Assembly: GCA_007132365.1 (NCBI GenBank)
Contig: SLOS01000010.1
Location: 1 to 22,631, forward strand
Reading direction: 5' to 3'
Length of the DNA stretch: 22,631 bases
Source of the DNA: Bacteroidales bacterium
Lineage (GTDB): Bacteria; Bacteroidota; Bacteroidia; Bacteroidales; PUMT01
Made by a program: the position numbers and the translations under genes. This document shows, one piece after another, positions 1 to 8,023 of this stretch. The notes beneath the pieces were generated by a model. That model ran no database searches. It was not told where the DNA came from and was given only the letters and a program-made list of their open reading frames with translations. How positions within the stretch are numbered: position 1 is the first letter of the stretch; every line of letters starts with the position of its first letter.

Positions 1-5
1 AAAAA

Positions 6-1340
6 ATGTCTGAAAAGAAGCGATATATTGACGGGATATTCAGAAAAGGATTGTCAGACCATCAAGCCATGCCTCCGGCGGAAGCATGGGAAAAAATTAA
101 CTCCCGGCTGGAGCGGGATAATAAAAGAGGCTTTGTTTATGATATTGTCAGAATTGCTGCCGCAGTGTTTATATTATTAGGGTTTGGCGGTGGACTTCTG
201 CAAATTATACGACAGGATAAAGAAGATGACAACTACCTGCCAACCGATAAAACGGAGACAACTTCTTTGCCTGAAATTGCAGATATGCCGGCTCCCCGCC
301 AAACCCCTTTCCATACTGATGATAAGATATTTATTGCTGAAACACCCCGCCTGGAACCGGGTCTGCTATTCCGCGAAAGCCAGGGGTTAAAGGATCTGAA
401 ACTCCCGCCGTCAATGAAAGATCCGGGAATAAGGGAACCTCAGCTTCCCGGACCTGTTGTATCAAAGCCTGTTGCTGAAATAGCTTATACTGTTTATGTC
501 GGCGAACCGGTTATCAGAAGAGATATGCCAACGGGCTCATATCCGGTGCAGGATCTTATCAGCTACGAAAAACAGAGGAGATGGAGTGCAGGGGTGATGG
601 CAGCGCCCAGTTATTCATTCCGCTCGTTATCAGCCAGTCATATTTCCTACAAAGAACAGTTCAATAAAATTGAATCGGGTATTGTTTCATTTTCGGGAAG
701 ATTTGCAGTCAGTTATATGATTAACGACAGGTTTTCTGTGCAAACAGGCATTGACTTTATGAAAATGGGACAGAATATCCAAAATATGTATATAGTTAAT
801 GACCCGGTGGTGATCGCGCTTATAGAATCACGGAGAACAAGAACAAAGCAATCCATCCAACCTGTTCAAAACTCCCTTGGGGAAATTTATAAAACCACCT
901 CAAATGTGATGGTAGCCAATCTGGAGAACATCATATATGATGGTCCCGACGGCATAATATCGGCTTCGGACTGGAACCCTGGGAGAATAATACAGAATCT
1001 TAATTACCTGCAGGTACCCCTTATTCTAAGAGGCCGGATATCAAACGGCAGTTTTGGTATTGTCGCAAGCGGAGGCCTGGGCGCCAGCTTCCTGACAGGA
1101 AACAAGGTTGAGCTTAGATATGAGGGGGAAAACTTTGATATTGGAAAAACCCTCGATGTAAAAAGTTTCGGACTGACTGGTATTGTTGGCCTGGGTGTGG
1201 AGCATCAAATCAACAACAACATAATTTTAACCATTGAACCAAGACTGAGCCATTTCATCACCCCGGCAAACAGGGGTGTCAGACACCAACTTCGCCCCTA
1301 TTCATTTTCATTCTACAGCGGACTATATTTCAGGTTCTGA
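6..1340 (+). CDS. Membrane-anchored outer-membrane beta-barrel-like protein
   Basis: 444 residues. What is seen: a charged N-terminal segment (1-45) with a PPxxAWEKI-type motif near residues 23-31, one hydrophobic helix at about 47-67, a proline-rich linker (70-190), and a C-terminal part from about 193 made of alternating hydrophobic/polar strands with Gly and aromatic residues, ending in Phe as outer-membrane barrels do. Bacteroidota often encode proteins of this layout beside ECF sigma factors; the N-terminus resembles the cytosolic part of such membrane-anchored proteins. The sigma partner, if any, would lie left of the window. The start is the first ATG at position 6, but too little upstream sequence is present to exclude an earlier start. 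Function unknown; an envelope-sensing or structural role is inference. The lytic transglycosylase gene follows on the same strand. Confidence 0.65.
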   Translation: MSEKKRYIDGIFRKGLSDHQAMPPAEAWEKINSRLERDNKRGFVYDIVRIAAAVFILLGFGGGLLQIIRQDKEDDNYLPTDKTETTSLPEIADMPAPRQTPFHTDDKIFIAETPRLEPGLLFRESQGLKDLKLPPSMKDPGIREPQLPGPVVSKPVAEIAYTVYVGEPVIRRDMPTGSYPVQDLISYEKQRRWSAGVMAAPSYSFRSLSASHISYKEQFNKIESGIVSFSGRFAVSYMINDRFSVQTGIDFMKMGQNIQNMYIVNDPVVIALIESRRTRTKQSIQPVQNSLGEIYKTTSNVMVANLENIIYDGPDGIISASDWNPGRIIQNLNYLQVPLILRGRISNGSFGIVASGGLGASFLTGNKVELRYEGENFDIGKTLDVKSFGLTGIVGLGVEHQINNNIILTIEPRLSHFITPANRGVRHQLRPYSFSFYSGLYFRF

Positions 1341-1458
1341 TTTCTGCTCATATTGCCGCTTACCCTGTAACAAATATTGCAAAATTTTCGTTATTATTGT
1401 TGTTTTTACAATCGCCCCATGGCATTATAAAACATCACTCAATTCGCTCATTGATCAA

Positions 1459-2502
1459 ATGTTCAAACTGATAAAACCAGGCGGCCTGCCAACAGATAAT
1501 AAAACCGGTAACTCTCTCGTAAATTTTATTTTACGTTCTTTTTCCTTTTTACTTTTTCTGGTAATGCTGGGTGCTGTAATTCAGCTTTTCAGCTTTTTCA
1601 AAACTGATCAAACCAATCCCGGGGCAGGAGGTTTTGAGGAAAAATATGCAATATACGCCCTTGATATACCTGAAAAGCTTGAATTTGCGGGGGAACCTGT
1701 ACCTATGGAAAACTTTGATGTATGGGAGAGTTATGACAGGGAAATTCTTGTAAACACCTACTGGCAGTCGCAGACCCTGCTTTTTATTAAACGTGCAAAC
1801 CGTTATTTCCCGGTTATGGAACCCATTCTCAAGGAGTATGGCATTCCTGATGATTTCAAGTATTTGGCCCTCGCAGAGAGCGGACTGACAAATGCTATTT
1901 CCCCTGCCGGTGCGGTTGGCTACTGGCAGTTCCTGGCCGGAACGGCCAGGGATTACGGACTGGAGGTAAATGAAGAGGTAGATGAAAGATATCACCTTGA
2001 AAAATCTACAGTTGCAGCATGCAGGTTCCTGCTGGAATCATATACCAACTATGACAGCTGGACCATGGCAGCAGCAAGCTATAATGCAGGACGCAGAGGC
2101 GTCAATAACCAGATCAACATTCAGAAAGAAACCAATTATTACGATCTGCTGCTTAATGAAGAGACTCAGCGATATATTTTCAGGATTCTTGCTATTAAAT
2201 CAATTCTTGAAAATCCTTCAGGGTATGGTTTCCATCTCAGGGAGTCCGACCTTTACCCTCCGATAAACTGGTTCGAGATACAGGTGAATTCGCGGGTTGA
2301 GGATTTTGCCGATTTTGCAAAAGAGTTCAACACTAACTACAAAATGCTCAAATATCTGAACCCCTGGCTGCGCAGACCACATCTGACCAACCGCCGGGGA
2401 AAGACCTACACAATCCGGCTGCCTGCAGAAAATGCCCGGCTCAGAGCAGGATATTTTGAGGAAGACAATCCTGAGAAGGTTATTGAGCATATAGCGGACT
2501 AA
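1459..2502 (+). CDS. Membrane-bound lytic transglycosylase, MltD-like (GH23)
   Basis: 347 residues from the ATG at 1459. It should cleave the MurNAc-GlcNAc bond of peptidoglycan, forming 1,6-anhydro ends, in the periplasm. What is seen: a hydrophobic anchor at about 21-47, then an SLT domain with the catalytic Glu140 in an AESGL motif, the GYWQF segment (154-158) and AAASYNAG (204-211), all hallmarks of GH23 enzymes. Residues about 276-322 look like one degenerate LysM unit (a DFAxxFxTNYKxLKxLNP pattern followed by a YxIRLP ending). The reading frame is open back to 1276, inside the preceding gene, but that extension carries no recognisable domain and would overlap the barrel's end, so the ATG at 1459 is preferred; its ribosome site is weak. 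The uvrA gene starts 32 bases downstream, so co-transcription is likely. Confidence 0.85.
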   Translation: MFKLIKPGGLPTDNKTGNSLVNFILRSFSFLLFLVMLGAVIQLFSFFKTDQTNPGAGGFEEKYAIYALDIPEKLEFAGEPVPMENFDVWESYDREILVNTYWQSQTLLFIKRANRYFPVMEPILKEYGIPDDFKYLALAESGLTNAISPAGAVGYWQFLAGTARDYGLEVNEEVDERYHLEKSTVAACRFLLESYTNYDSWTMAAASYNAGRRGVNNQINIQKETNYYDLLLNEETQRYIFRILAIKSILENPSGYGFHLRESDLYPPINWFEIQVNSRVEDFADFAKEFNTNYKMLKYLNPWLRRPHLTNRRGKTYTIRLPAENARLRAGYFEEDNPEKVIEHIAD

Positions 2503-2534
2503 CCATGGAAATTATCTGATAATCTAACCGGGAG

Positions 2535-5399
2535 TTGGGAAAACAAGGGATATACAAATATAAAAACGGATCAGGCCTTATTGAGGTGCAGGGAGCAAGG
2601 GTGCATAATCTTAAAAACATTGATGTAACCATTCCCGGCAAGAACCTGGTTGTGATAACCGGCCTTAGCGGCAGCGGGAAGTCCTCACTGGCTTTTGACA
2701 CCATTTATGCGGAGGGACAGCGAAGATATATGGAAACAATGTCTGCGTATGCACGGCAATTTCTGGGAAACATGGAAAGGCCGGACGTGGATAAGATCTC
2801 CGGATTAAGTCCGGTAATAGCTATAGAACAAAAAGCCGGCAGCAAAAACCCGCGCTCTACCGTAGGCACAATAACGGAAATATACGATTTCCTGCGCCTG
2901 CTTTATGCACGTGCAGCCATTGCATACTCTTCCGTAACGGGCGAGGAGATGGTACGCTATACCGATCAGCAGATCATAAACCTTATCACAGAAAAATACA
3001 ATAACAGGAAGTCTATCGTGCTTGCCCCGGTGGTTAAGGGCCGGAAGGGGCATTATAAGGAACTCTTCGAACAGTTAAGGAAAAAAGGGTTCCTCTACGC
3101 CAGGGTAAACGGCGAAATAGTTGAGCTCCGGCATGGCCTCCGCCTCGACAGGTATAAAACCCATAATATTGAAATTGTGGTTGACAAACTGGTTGTAGAC
3201 GGAAAAGATAAAAAAAGGCTTGGCAGCACCATACATACGGCCATGATACACGGCAAGAACATTGTGATGATTGTTGATGCCGAAACAGGAGAAGAAAGGT
3301 ACTTCAGCAAGCAGCTTATGTGTCCTTCTTCAGGCATATCCTATAATGAGCCTGCCCCGCACAGCTTTTCCTTCAACTCTCCGAGAGGGGCCTGTGCAAA
3401 ATGTCACGGACTGGGTAGTGTTACTGAGATGGATATGGGAAAAATAATTCCCAAACCTGAAATATCTATCAGGAAGGGAGGAATAGAGCCGCTGGGGCCA
3501 TATAAAAACTCTCTTATTTTCTGGCAGCTTGAAGCAATTGCCGCTAAATACCGGTTCAGCCTGAATACTCCCCTGGGAGAAATTCCTGAAGCCGCCCTGA
3601 ACACTATTCTCTACGGGTCAGAGGAATCATTCAAACTTCTGCATTCTCCGCTTGGTTCTGCCTCCAACTATTTCATGAGCTTTGACGGGGTTGTTAACTA
3701 TATTGCCAACCTTCGCAGTAACGGTAATGGTAACAGGGGAGAGAAGTGGGCAGGACAATATCTGAAAAAAGTGGTATGCACTTCCTGTAACGGCACAAGG
3801 CTGAATAAAGAAGCTCTCTACTTCAGAATAAATGACAAGGACATAGCACAGATTGCTGAAATGGACCTTGATGAAATGGACGGGTGGTTCTCTTCACTTG
3901 AAAGTCACCTTACAGAAAAACAAAAACAAATTGCAGGTGAAATAATAAAAGAGATCAGGACAAGGCTCAGTTTTCTGCTGAGCGTAGGATTGAACTACCT
4001 GTCCCTGAACCGCAATGCTTCAAGCCTGTCCGGGGGTGAAAGCCAGCGCATCAGGCTGGCTACCCAGATCGGTTCACAACTGGTCAATGTGCTTTATATT
4101 CTTGATGAGCCAAGCATCGGACTTCACCAGATAGATAACCGCAAACTGATAGACTCCCTCAAACAGCTTCGTGATAAAGGAAATTCAATAATAGTTGTCG
4201 AGCACGACAGGGATATGATACTCTCGGCCGACTATGTAATTGATATGGGGCCAAGGGCAGGAAGAAAGGGAGGTGAGGTTGCAGCCTGCGGTACCCCCGG
4301 GCAGGTAAGCATGTCCTCCACACTGACCGGCTGCTACCTTTCCGGCCAGAGAGAAATAGAATTACCTGCAGGCCGCCGGGAAGGTAACGGACTGTTAATA
4401 ACCCTGAAAGGTGCTACCGGGAACAACCTGAAAAATGTTGATGTTAATATCCCCCTGGGTAAATTCATATGTGTAACCGGGGTCTCGGGCAGTGGAAAAT
4501 CAAGTATAATTAAAGAGACACTGCAACCGGCATTAAGCAGGCATTTCTACCGGGCAATGACAGAGCCCCTGCCCTACCGGAGCATTGAAGGCATAAACAA
4601 CACAGATAAAGTAATTGAAGTGGACCAGTCCCCCATAGGGCGCACTCCAAGGTCGAATCCCGCAACCTATACCGGGGTTTTCTCCGATATAAGAAAACTT
4701 TATGAACAGACCCCTGAATCAAAAATAAGAGCCTGGAAGGCCGGCCGGTTCTCCTTTAACGTTAAGGGGGGAAGATGTGAAACATGCAAGGGTGCAGGTC
4801 TGCAGACAATTGAAATGAACTTCCTGCCGGATGTCTATGTTCTATGCAGGGATTGTAACGGAAAACGCTATAACAGGGAGACACTTGAGGTAAAGTTCAA
4901 GGGGAAATCGATCAGTGATGTTCTGGATATGACAATTACGCAGGCATCGGAATTTTTTGAAAAAATACCGGCAATATTCCGTAAACTGAAAACCCTTCAG
5001 AAAGTAGGAATGGGATATGTAAAACTCGGACAGGCATCTACAACTCTGTCAGGTGGTGAATCACAGAGGGTGAAACTTGCTGCCGAACTGGCAAAGAAAG
5101 ACACCGGTAAAACATTGTACATACTGGATGAACCCACTACAGGGCTCCACTTTGAAGATATAAGGGTCCTGCTTCAGGTGCTCAACTCCCTGGTGGATAA
5201 GGGAAATACGGTAATTGTGATTGAGCACAACATGGATGTTATAAAGGTGGCAGATCATATTATTGATATGGGACCTTTCGGAGGAAATGGCGGGGGCAGG
5301 ATACTCGCTGCAGGAACACCCGAGGAAATTGCCAGGATTCCCGGAAGCTTCACGGGCAAATGCCTGGAGTCAATACTATTCAGGGAAAAAATAAAATAA
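2535..5399 (+). CDS. uvrA: Excinuclease ABC subunit A
   Basis: 954 residues, normal for UvrA, the damage-recognition ATPase that loads UvrB in nucleotide excision repair. Both ABC modules are complete: Walker A GLSGSGKS at 43-50 and GVSGSGKS at 649-656, signature LSGGESQ at 498-504 and 838-844, Walker B with D524/E525 and D865/E866. The C-terminal zinc module keeps four cysteines (748, 751, 771, 774). The first zinc module has C263, C287 and C290, but Ser266 stands where many UvrA proteins have the second Cys. The start is TTG at 2535, just behind GGAG: in-frame stops lie at 2517 and 2520, and the conserved UvrA N-terminus begins soon after, so no ATG is available. It sits between the lytic transglycosylase and LOG genes on the same strand. 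Many Bacteroidota carry more than one uvrA; this could be either copy. Confidence 0.95.
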   Translation: MGKQGIYKYKNGSGLIEVQGARVHNLKNIDVTIPGKNLVVITGLSGSGKSSLAFDTIYAEGQRRYMETMSAYARQFLGNMERPDVDKISGLSPVIAIEQKAGSKNPRSTVGTITEIYDFLRLLYARAAIAYSSVTGEEMVRYTDQQIINLITEKYNNRKSIVLAPVVKGRKGHYKELFEQLRKKGFLYARVNGEIVELRHGLRLDRYKTHNIEIVVDKLVVDGKDKKRLGSTIHTAMIHGKNIVMIVDAETGEERYFSKQLMCPSSGISYNEPAPHSFSFNSPRGACAKCHGLGSVTEMDMGKIIPKPEISIRKGGIEPLGPYKNSLIFWQLEAIAAKYRFSLNTPLGEIPEAALNTILYGSEESFKLLHSPLGSASNYFMSFDGVVNYIANLRSNGNGNRGEKWAGQYLKKVVCTSCNGTRLNKEALYFRINDKDIAQIAEMDLDEMDGWFSSLESHLTEKQKQIAGEIIKEIRTRLSFLLSVGLNYLSLNRNASSLSGGESQRIRLATQIGSQLVNVLYILDEPSIGLHQIDNRKLIDSLKQLRDKGNSIIVVEHDRDMILSADYVIDMGPRAGRKGGEVAACGTPGQVSMSSTLTGCYLSGQREIELPAGRREGNGLLITLKGATGNNLKNVDVNIPLGKFICVTGVSGSGKSSIIKETLQPALSRHFYRAMTEPLPYRSIEGINNTDKVIEVDQSPIGRTPRSNPATYTGVFSDIRKLYEQTPESKIRAWKAGRFSFNVKGGRCETCKGAGLQTIEMNFLPDVYVLCRDCNGKRYNRETLEVKFKGKSISDVLDMTITQASEFFEKIPAIFRKLKTLQKVGMGYVKLGQASTTLSGGESQRVKLAAELAKKDTGKTLYILDEPTTGLHFEDIRVLLQVLNSLVDKGNTVIVIEHNMDVIKVADHIIDMGPFGGNGGGRILAAGTPEEIARIPGSFTGKCLESILFREKIK

Positions 5400-5436
5400 A
5401 GTCAACAATAAAATAAACATTTTAATTGCTCTTATC

Positions 5437-6144
5437 ATGATGGCAGAAGAAAGAATAAGAAGTGCATTTGCTGAAAAAGACTGGAATGAGATCAAGACTT
5501 TTGACTCATGGACAGTTTTCAAAATAGTTGCGGAGTTTGTTGAAGGTTTTGAAAAAATGAGCAGGATAGGCCCGTGCGTATCGGTATTCGGCTCATCAAG
5601 AACTTCACCCGACAATAAATATTTCAAACTTGCAGAGGATATTGCCTTCAAACTGACCCAGTCCGGCTACGGGGTAATTACAGGCGGAGGCCCCGGTATA
5701 ATGGAAGCTGCAAATATGGGTGCCAGAAGGGGGGGCGGGCGATCTGTCGGTCTTAATATTGACCTCCCCCACGAGCAGGGGGCAAACATGTTTATTGATT
5801 CAGACAAGCTGATCAATTTCGATCATTTCTTTGTACGCAAGGTTATGTTCGTAAAATATGCACAGGGATTTATTGTACTGCCCGGGGGTTTTGGCACATT
5901 TGACGAACTCTTTGAGGCAATCACCCTTATACAGACTGAAAAGATAGGGAAATTTCCCATTATCCTGGTGGGCAAAAAGTACTGGCAGGGATTGGTGGAG
6001 TGGATAAAAGAGGTGATGATGGAGGAAGAGAAATACATAAGCCCCGGAGACATGGACCTGTTCTCCCTTGTGGACACAGCCGAGGAGGCAGTGGAAAAGA
6101 TCAACGTCTTCTATTCCAAATACCTTCTCAGTCCGAATTTCTGA
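5437..6144 (+). CDS. LOG family protein (TIGR00730-type)
   Basis: 235 residues. The LOG family includes cytokinin riboside 5'-monophosphate phosphoribohydrolases, and bacterial members hydrolyse nucleoside 5'-monophosphates to base and ribose 5-phosphate. What is seen: a Rossmann-like fold with GGGPGIMEA at 83-91 and PGGFGTFDE at 149-157, the two family motifs, plus the Arg134-Lys135 region between them. About 40 residues precede the first strand (CVSVFGSS), an N-terminal extension found in a longer LOG subgroup. Two adjacent ATG codons (5437 and 5440) could each be the start. The gene begins 37 bases after uvrA and is probably in the same transcript. The cellular substrate in this organism is not evident from context. 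Confidence 0.88.
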   Translation: MMAEERIRSAFAEKDWNEIKTFDSWTVFKIVAEFVEGFEKMSRIGPCVSVFGSSRTSPDNKYFKLAEDIAFKLTQSGYGVITGGGPGIMEAANMGARRGGGRSVGLNIDLPHEQGANMFIDSDKLINFDHFFVRKVMFVKYAQGFIVLPGGFGTFDELFEAITLIQTEKIGKFPIILVGKKYWQGLVEWIKEVMMEEEKYISPGDMDLFSLVDTAEEAVEKINVFYSKYLLSPNF

Positions 6145-6244
6145 TCTTCTTCCCCGCGCTGATACTCCGGCAGCAAAACGCCGGGAACAGTACTTCATTA
6201 ACCAGCCACAGGACAATCTGATAACCTGCCGGTAACATTCATAG

Positions 6245-6277
6245 TTGACCGGTCTGTTGATATTTTGTTAATATTTG
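6245..6277 (+). promoter_or_regulatory. Possible promoter upstream of the SPOR-like protein gene
   Basis: TTG at 6245-6247 is followed, about 20 bases later, by TTAATATTTG (6268-6277). This resembles the Bacteroidota -33/-7 pair TTG...TAnnTTTG, but the -7 box has one base too many. It lies about 107 bases before the ATG at 6384. Weak call. Confidence 0.25.
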
Positions 6278-6291
6278 ATTCTAAGGGAATT

Positions 6292-6311
6292 AAAAACTGA
6301 GGTTTTTTTTT
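6292..6311 (+). terminator. Possible weak intrinsic terminator after the LOG gene
   Basis: A short stem AAAAAC (6292-6297) and GTTTTT (6302-6307) with a TGAG loop runs directly into a T tract to 6311. The stem has only one G-C pair, so it may be weak. It lies 150 bases beyond the LOG stop and before the next gene. Confidence 0.3.
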
Positions 6312-6383
6312 CTGACTTTTAACAATAATTTATCAGGCAATATAAAGGGTGCTTCACCCAAAATATTTTGATTCACTGCAGAT

Positions 6384-7835
6384 ATGATTAAATATATCAT
6401 ACTGGCGATAATTCTGAATGCAATTCTTGTATTAAATTTTTCTACCGGCCAGCATGTATACCTGGAGATAAAAGCACCACCCGTTGCAGAGGCCGGAAGC
6501 ACGGTAGAGGTGGAAATCGAACTGCATAAGTCCTCGCTTACGGGATTTGCCCGGTTTCAGCAGGAACTGCCATACGGTGTAACTGCTTCTCCCGTTCTCC
6601 CGGCTGACGTGAATTTCTCTTTCGAGGAAAATACCCTGACCCTGATCTGGCTCAGCCTTCCCCGCGAGGAAAAAATTAGAATACAATACCAGCTCCATAT
6701 TCATGAAAGATTAAAGGGCGATCTCCAGCTTGGTGGAACTTTCAGCTATATTGAAGACAATCAGCGCATGGCAAAAGATGCCTCCGGAATGAACCTGGCC
6801 ATTAATCCCTCTGCGGAAATAGATGAAAGGCTTATTGTAGATGTAGGTGAATCCGCTGCTATATGGTCTGTTCCGCCGCCACGAATGGATGTTGGCCGGG
6901 AAATCGTTGCCGTCAGGCAGGATCCTGTACCTGACAATGACCTTGGATTTATTGTCAACATTTTTGTCCACAAAGGCGAAAAAAACTATTTTGCCAGGAT
7001 CGAAGAAAAAATACCTGAGGGTTTTACGGCAATCCAGATGGAGAGCAAGGGCGGCATATTTTCATTTTCAGATCAGAAAGCCAGGATCATCTGGAGGAAC
7101 CTGCCCATGGAAAGAAGCTTTCTGGTTTCGTACCGGCTTATTCCTCACGGAATTGCTGAAACCGTTCCCGAAATAAGCGGGGAGTTTTCATTCATGCAGA
7201 ATGATATTACAACCAGCCGGAATATCGTACAAACAGATAGGGATCTGAGAGTTCTTAATGAACAGGAAAAGCAGCATCTGGTCGCATCCATAACTGAAGA
7301 ACCTGTAACCCCGGCAAGGGTAACCCCGCCATCTGTCACTCCGGCTCCCCATACCCCCGCTGCGCCGGTAAGGCCACCTGAACCATCAAGGCCCGTTGAA
7401 ACTACAAGGCCTGCTGAAACGGCAAGGGTAACCCCGCCATCTGTCACTCCGGCTCCCCATAACGCTGCTGCGCCGGTAAGGCCACCTGAACCGGCAGGGT
7501 TCCCGGTCACGCCAGGGGTTGAGCTAAGCAAGCCCCTGGAAGCCGAAGAAGGCGTATATTACCGGGTTCAGCTGGCTGCCGGGCGCAGGCCCGTCGACCC
7601 CGAAAAATATTTCGGAAAAATGAATATAGCACATGAGGTGCGATCAGAAATACATGAGGGGTGGATCAAATATTCCGCCGGTTCATTCTACGATTACAGA
7701 TCCGCCAGGGATTACAGGGTTACCATATGGAATACCACACCGGCCCGTGATGCTTTTGTCGCAGCCTACAATGACGGAATAAGAATAACGGTTCAGGAAG
7801 CCCTTGTTATTGCAAATCATCAATGGTTCAGGTAA
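6384..7835 (+). CDS. Secreted protein: two beta-sandwich-like repeats, Pro-rich linker, SPOR-like C-terminus
   Basis: 483 residues. A signal peptide covers about 1-22. Two similar extracellular-type domains follow, about 24-125 and 187-275; each has a GF.ARF/YFARIEE-type strand, an ELPYG/KIPEG turn, an FSF strand and an IW..LP motif followed by a strand ending in YQL or YRL. They look like internally duplicated cohesin- or immunoglobulin-like units. A linker rich in Pro, Thr and Ala spans about 308-388 and contains a 36-residue near-perfect repeat. The C-terminal part (391-475) begins YYRVQLAAG and contains GWIKYSAGSF and a final ITVQEAL; this fits a divergent SPOR domain, a fold that often binds denuded peptidoglycan. 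Location in the periplasm or at the surface is inferred. I do not know a named gene for this architecture. The flanking gaps of 239 and 188 bases suggest a monocistronic unit. Confidence 0.75.
   Translation: MIKYIILAIILNAILVLNFSTGQHVYLEIKAPPVAEAGSTVEVEIELHKSSLTGFARFQQELPYGVTASPVLPADVNFSFEENTLTLIWLSLPREEKIRIQYQLHIHERLKGDLQLGGTFSYIEDNQRMAKDASGMNLAINPSAEIDERLIVDVGESAAIWSVPPPRMDVGREIVAVRQDPVPDNDLGFIVNIFVHKGEKNYFARIEEKIPEGFTAIQMESKGGIFSFSDQKARIIWRNLPMERSFLVSYRLIPHGIAETVPEISGEFSFMQNDITTSRNIVQTDRDLRVLNEQEKQHLVASITEEPVTPARVTPPSVTPAPHTPAAPVRPPEPSRPVETTRPAETARVTPPSVTPAPHNAAAPVRPPEPAGFPVTPGVELSKPLEAEEGVYYRVQLAAGRRPVDPEKYFGKMNIAHEVRSEIHEGWIKYSAGSFYDYRSARDYRVTIWNTTPARDAFVAAYNDGIRITVQEALVIANHQWFR
7313..7492 (+). 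repeat. Imperfect tandem repeat, 108-bp period, in the Pro-rich linker
   Basis: A 72-base segment at 7313-7384 recurs at 7421-7492 with three mismatches by eye; the period of 108 bases equals 36 codons, so the frame is kept. The intervening 36 bases hold a smaller degenerate repeat encoding RPVETT and RPAETA. The near identity at DNA level suggests recent duplication. Confidence 0.9.
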
Positions 7836-8023
7836 AACAATTCACCCATTAAGGTTACCCGCCTGATCAATTTTATGCTGATAATTTGTTTTTTCCATTC
7901 ATAACGCTCATCTTCACGATCATATTCTCTTTAATAATAATAATTTGGCACAGGTATATAATATGATAAAATATTTTATCCTATTTTCGTAAGTATAAGT
8001 TAACCCGGTTTAGTTTTGCTGAC

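Noticed and set aside
1276..1458. Upstream extension of the lytic transglycosylase frame
   Set aside because: It lies inside the preceding gene and carries no conserved residues; the anchor helix starts after the ATG at 1459.
5800..6216. Minus-strand open frame of 138 codons
   Set aside because: Antisense to the LOG gene, which has both family motifs; the reverse reading has none.
7145..7531. Minus-strand open frame of 128 codons, Gly/Val/Thr-rich
   Set aside because: It is the reverse reading of the Pro-rich linker; the high GC repeat keeps both strands open, and no start signal or domain is seen.
8011..8018. TAGTTTTG, a match to the -7 consensus
   Set aside because: It ends only five bases before the ATG at 8024, so transcription would start at or after the start codon; no -33 box either.
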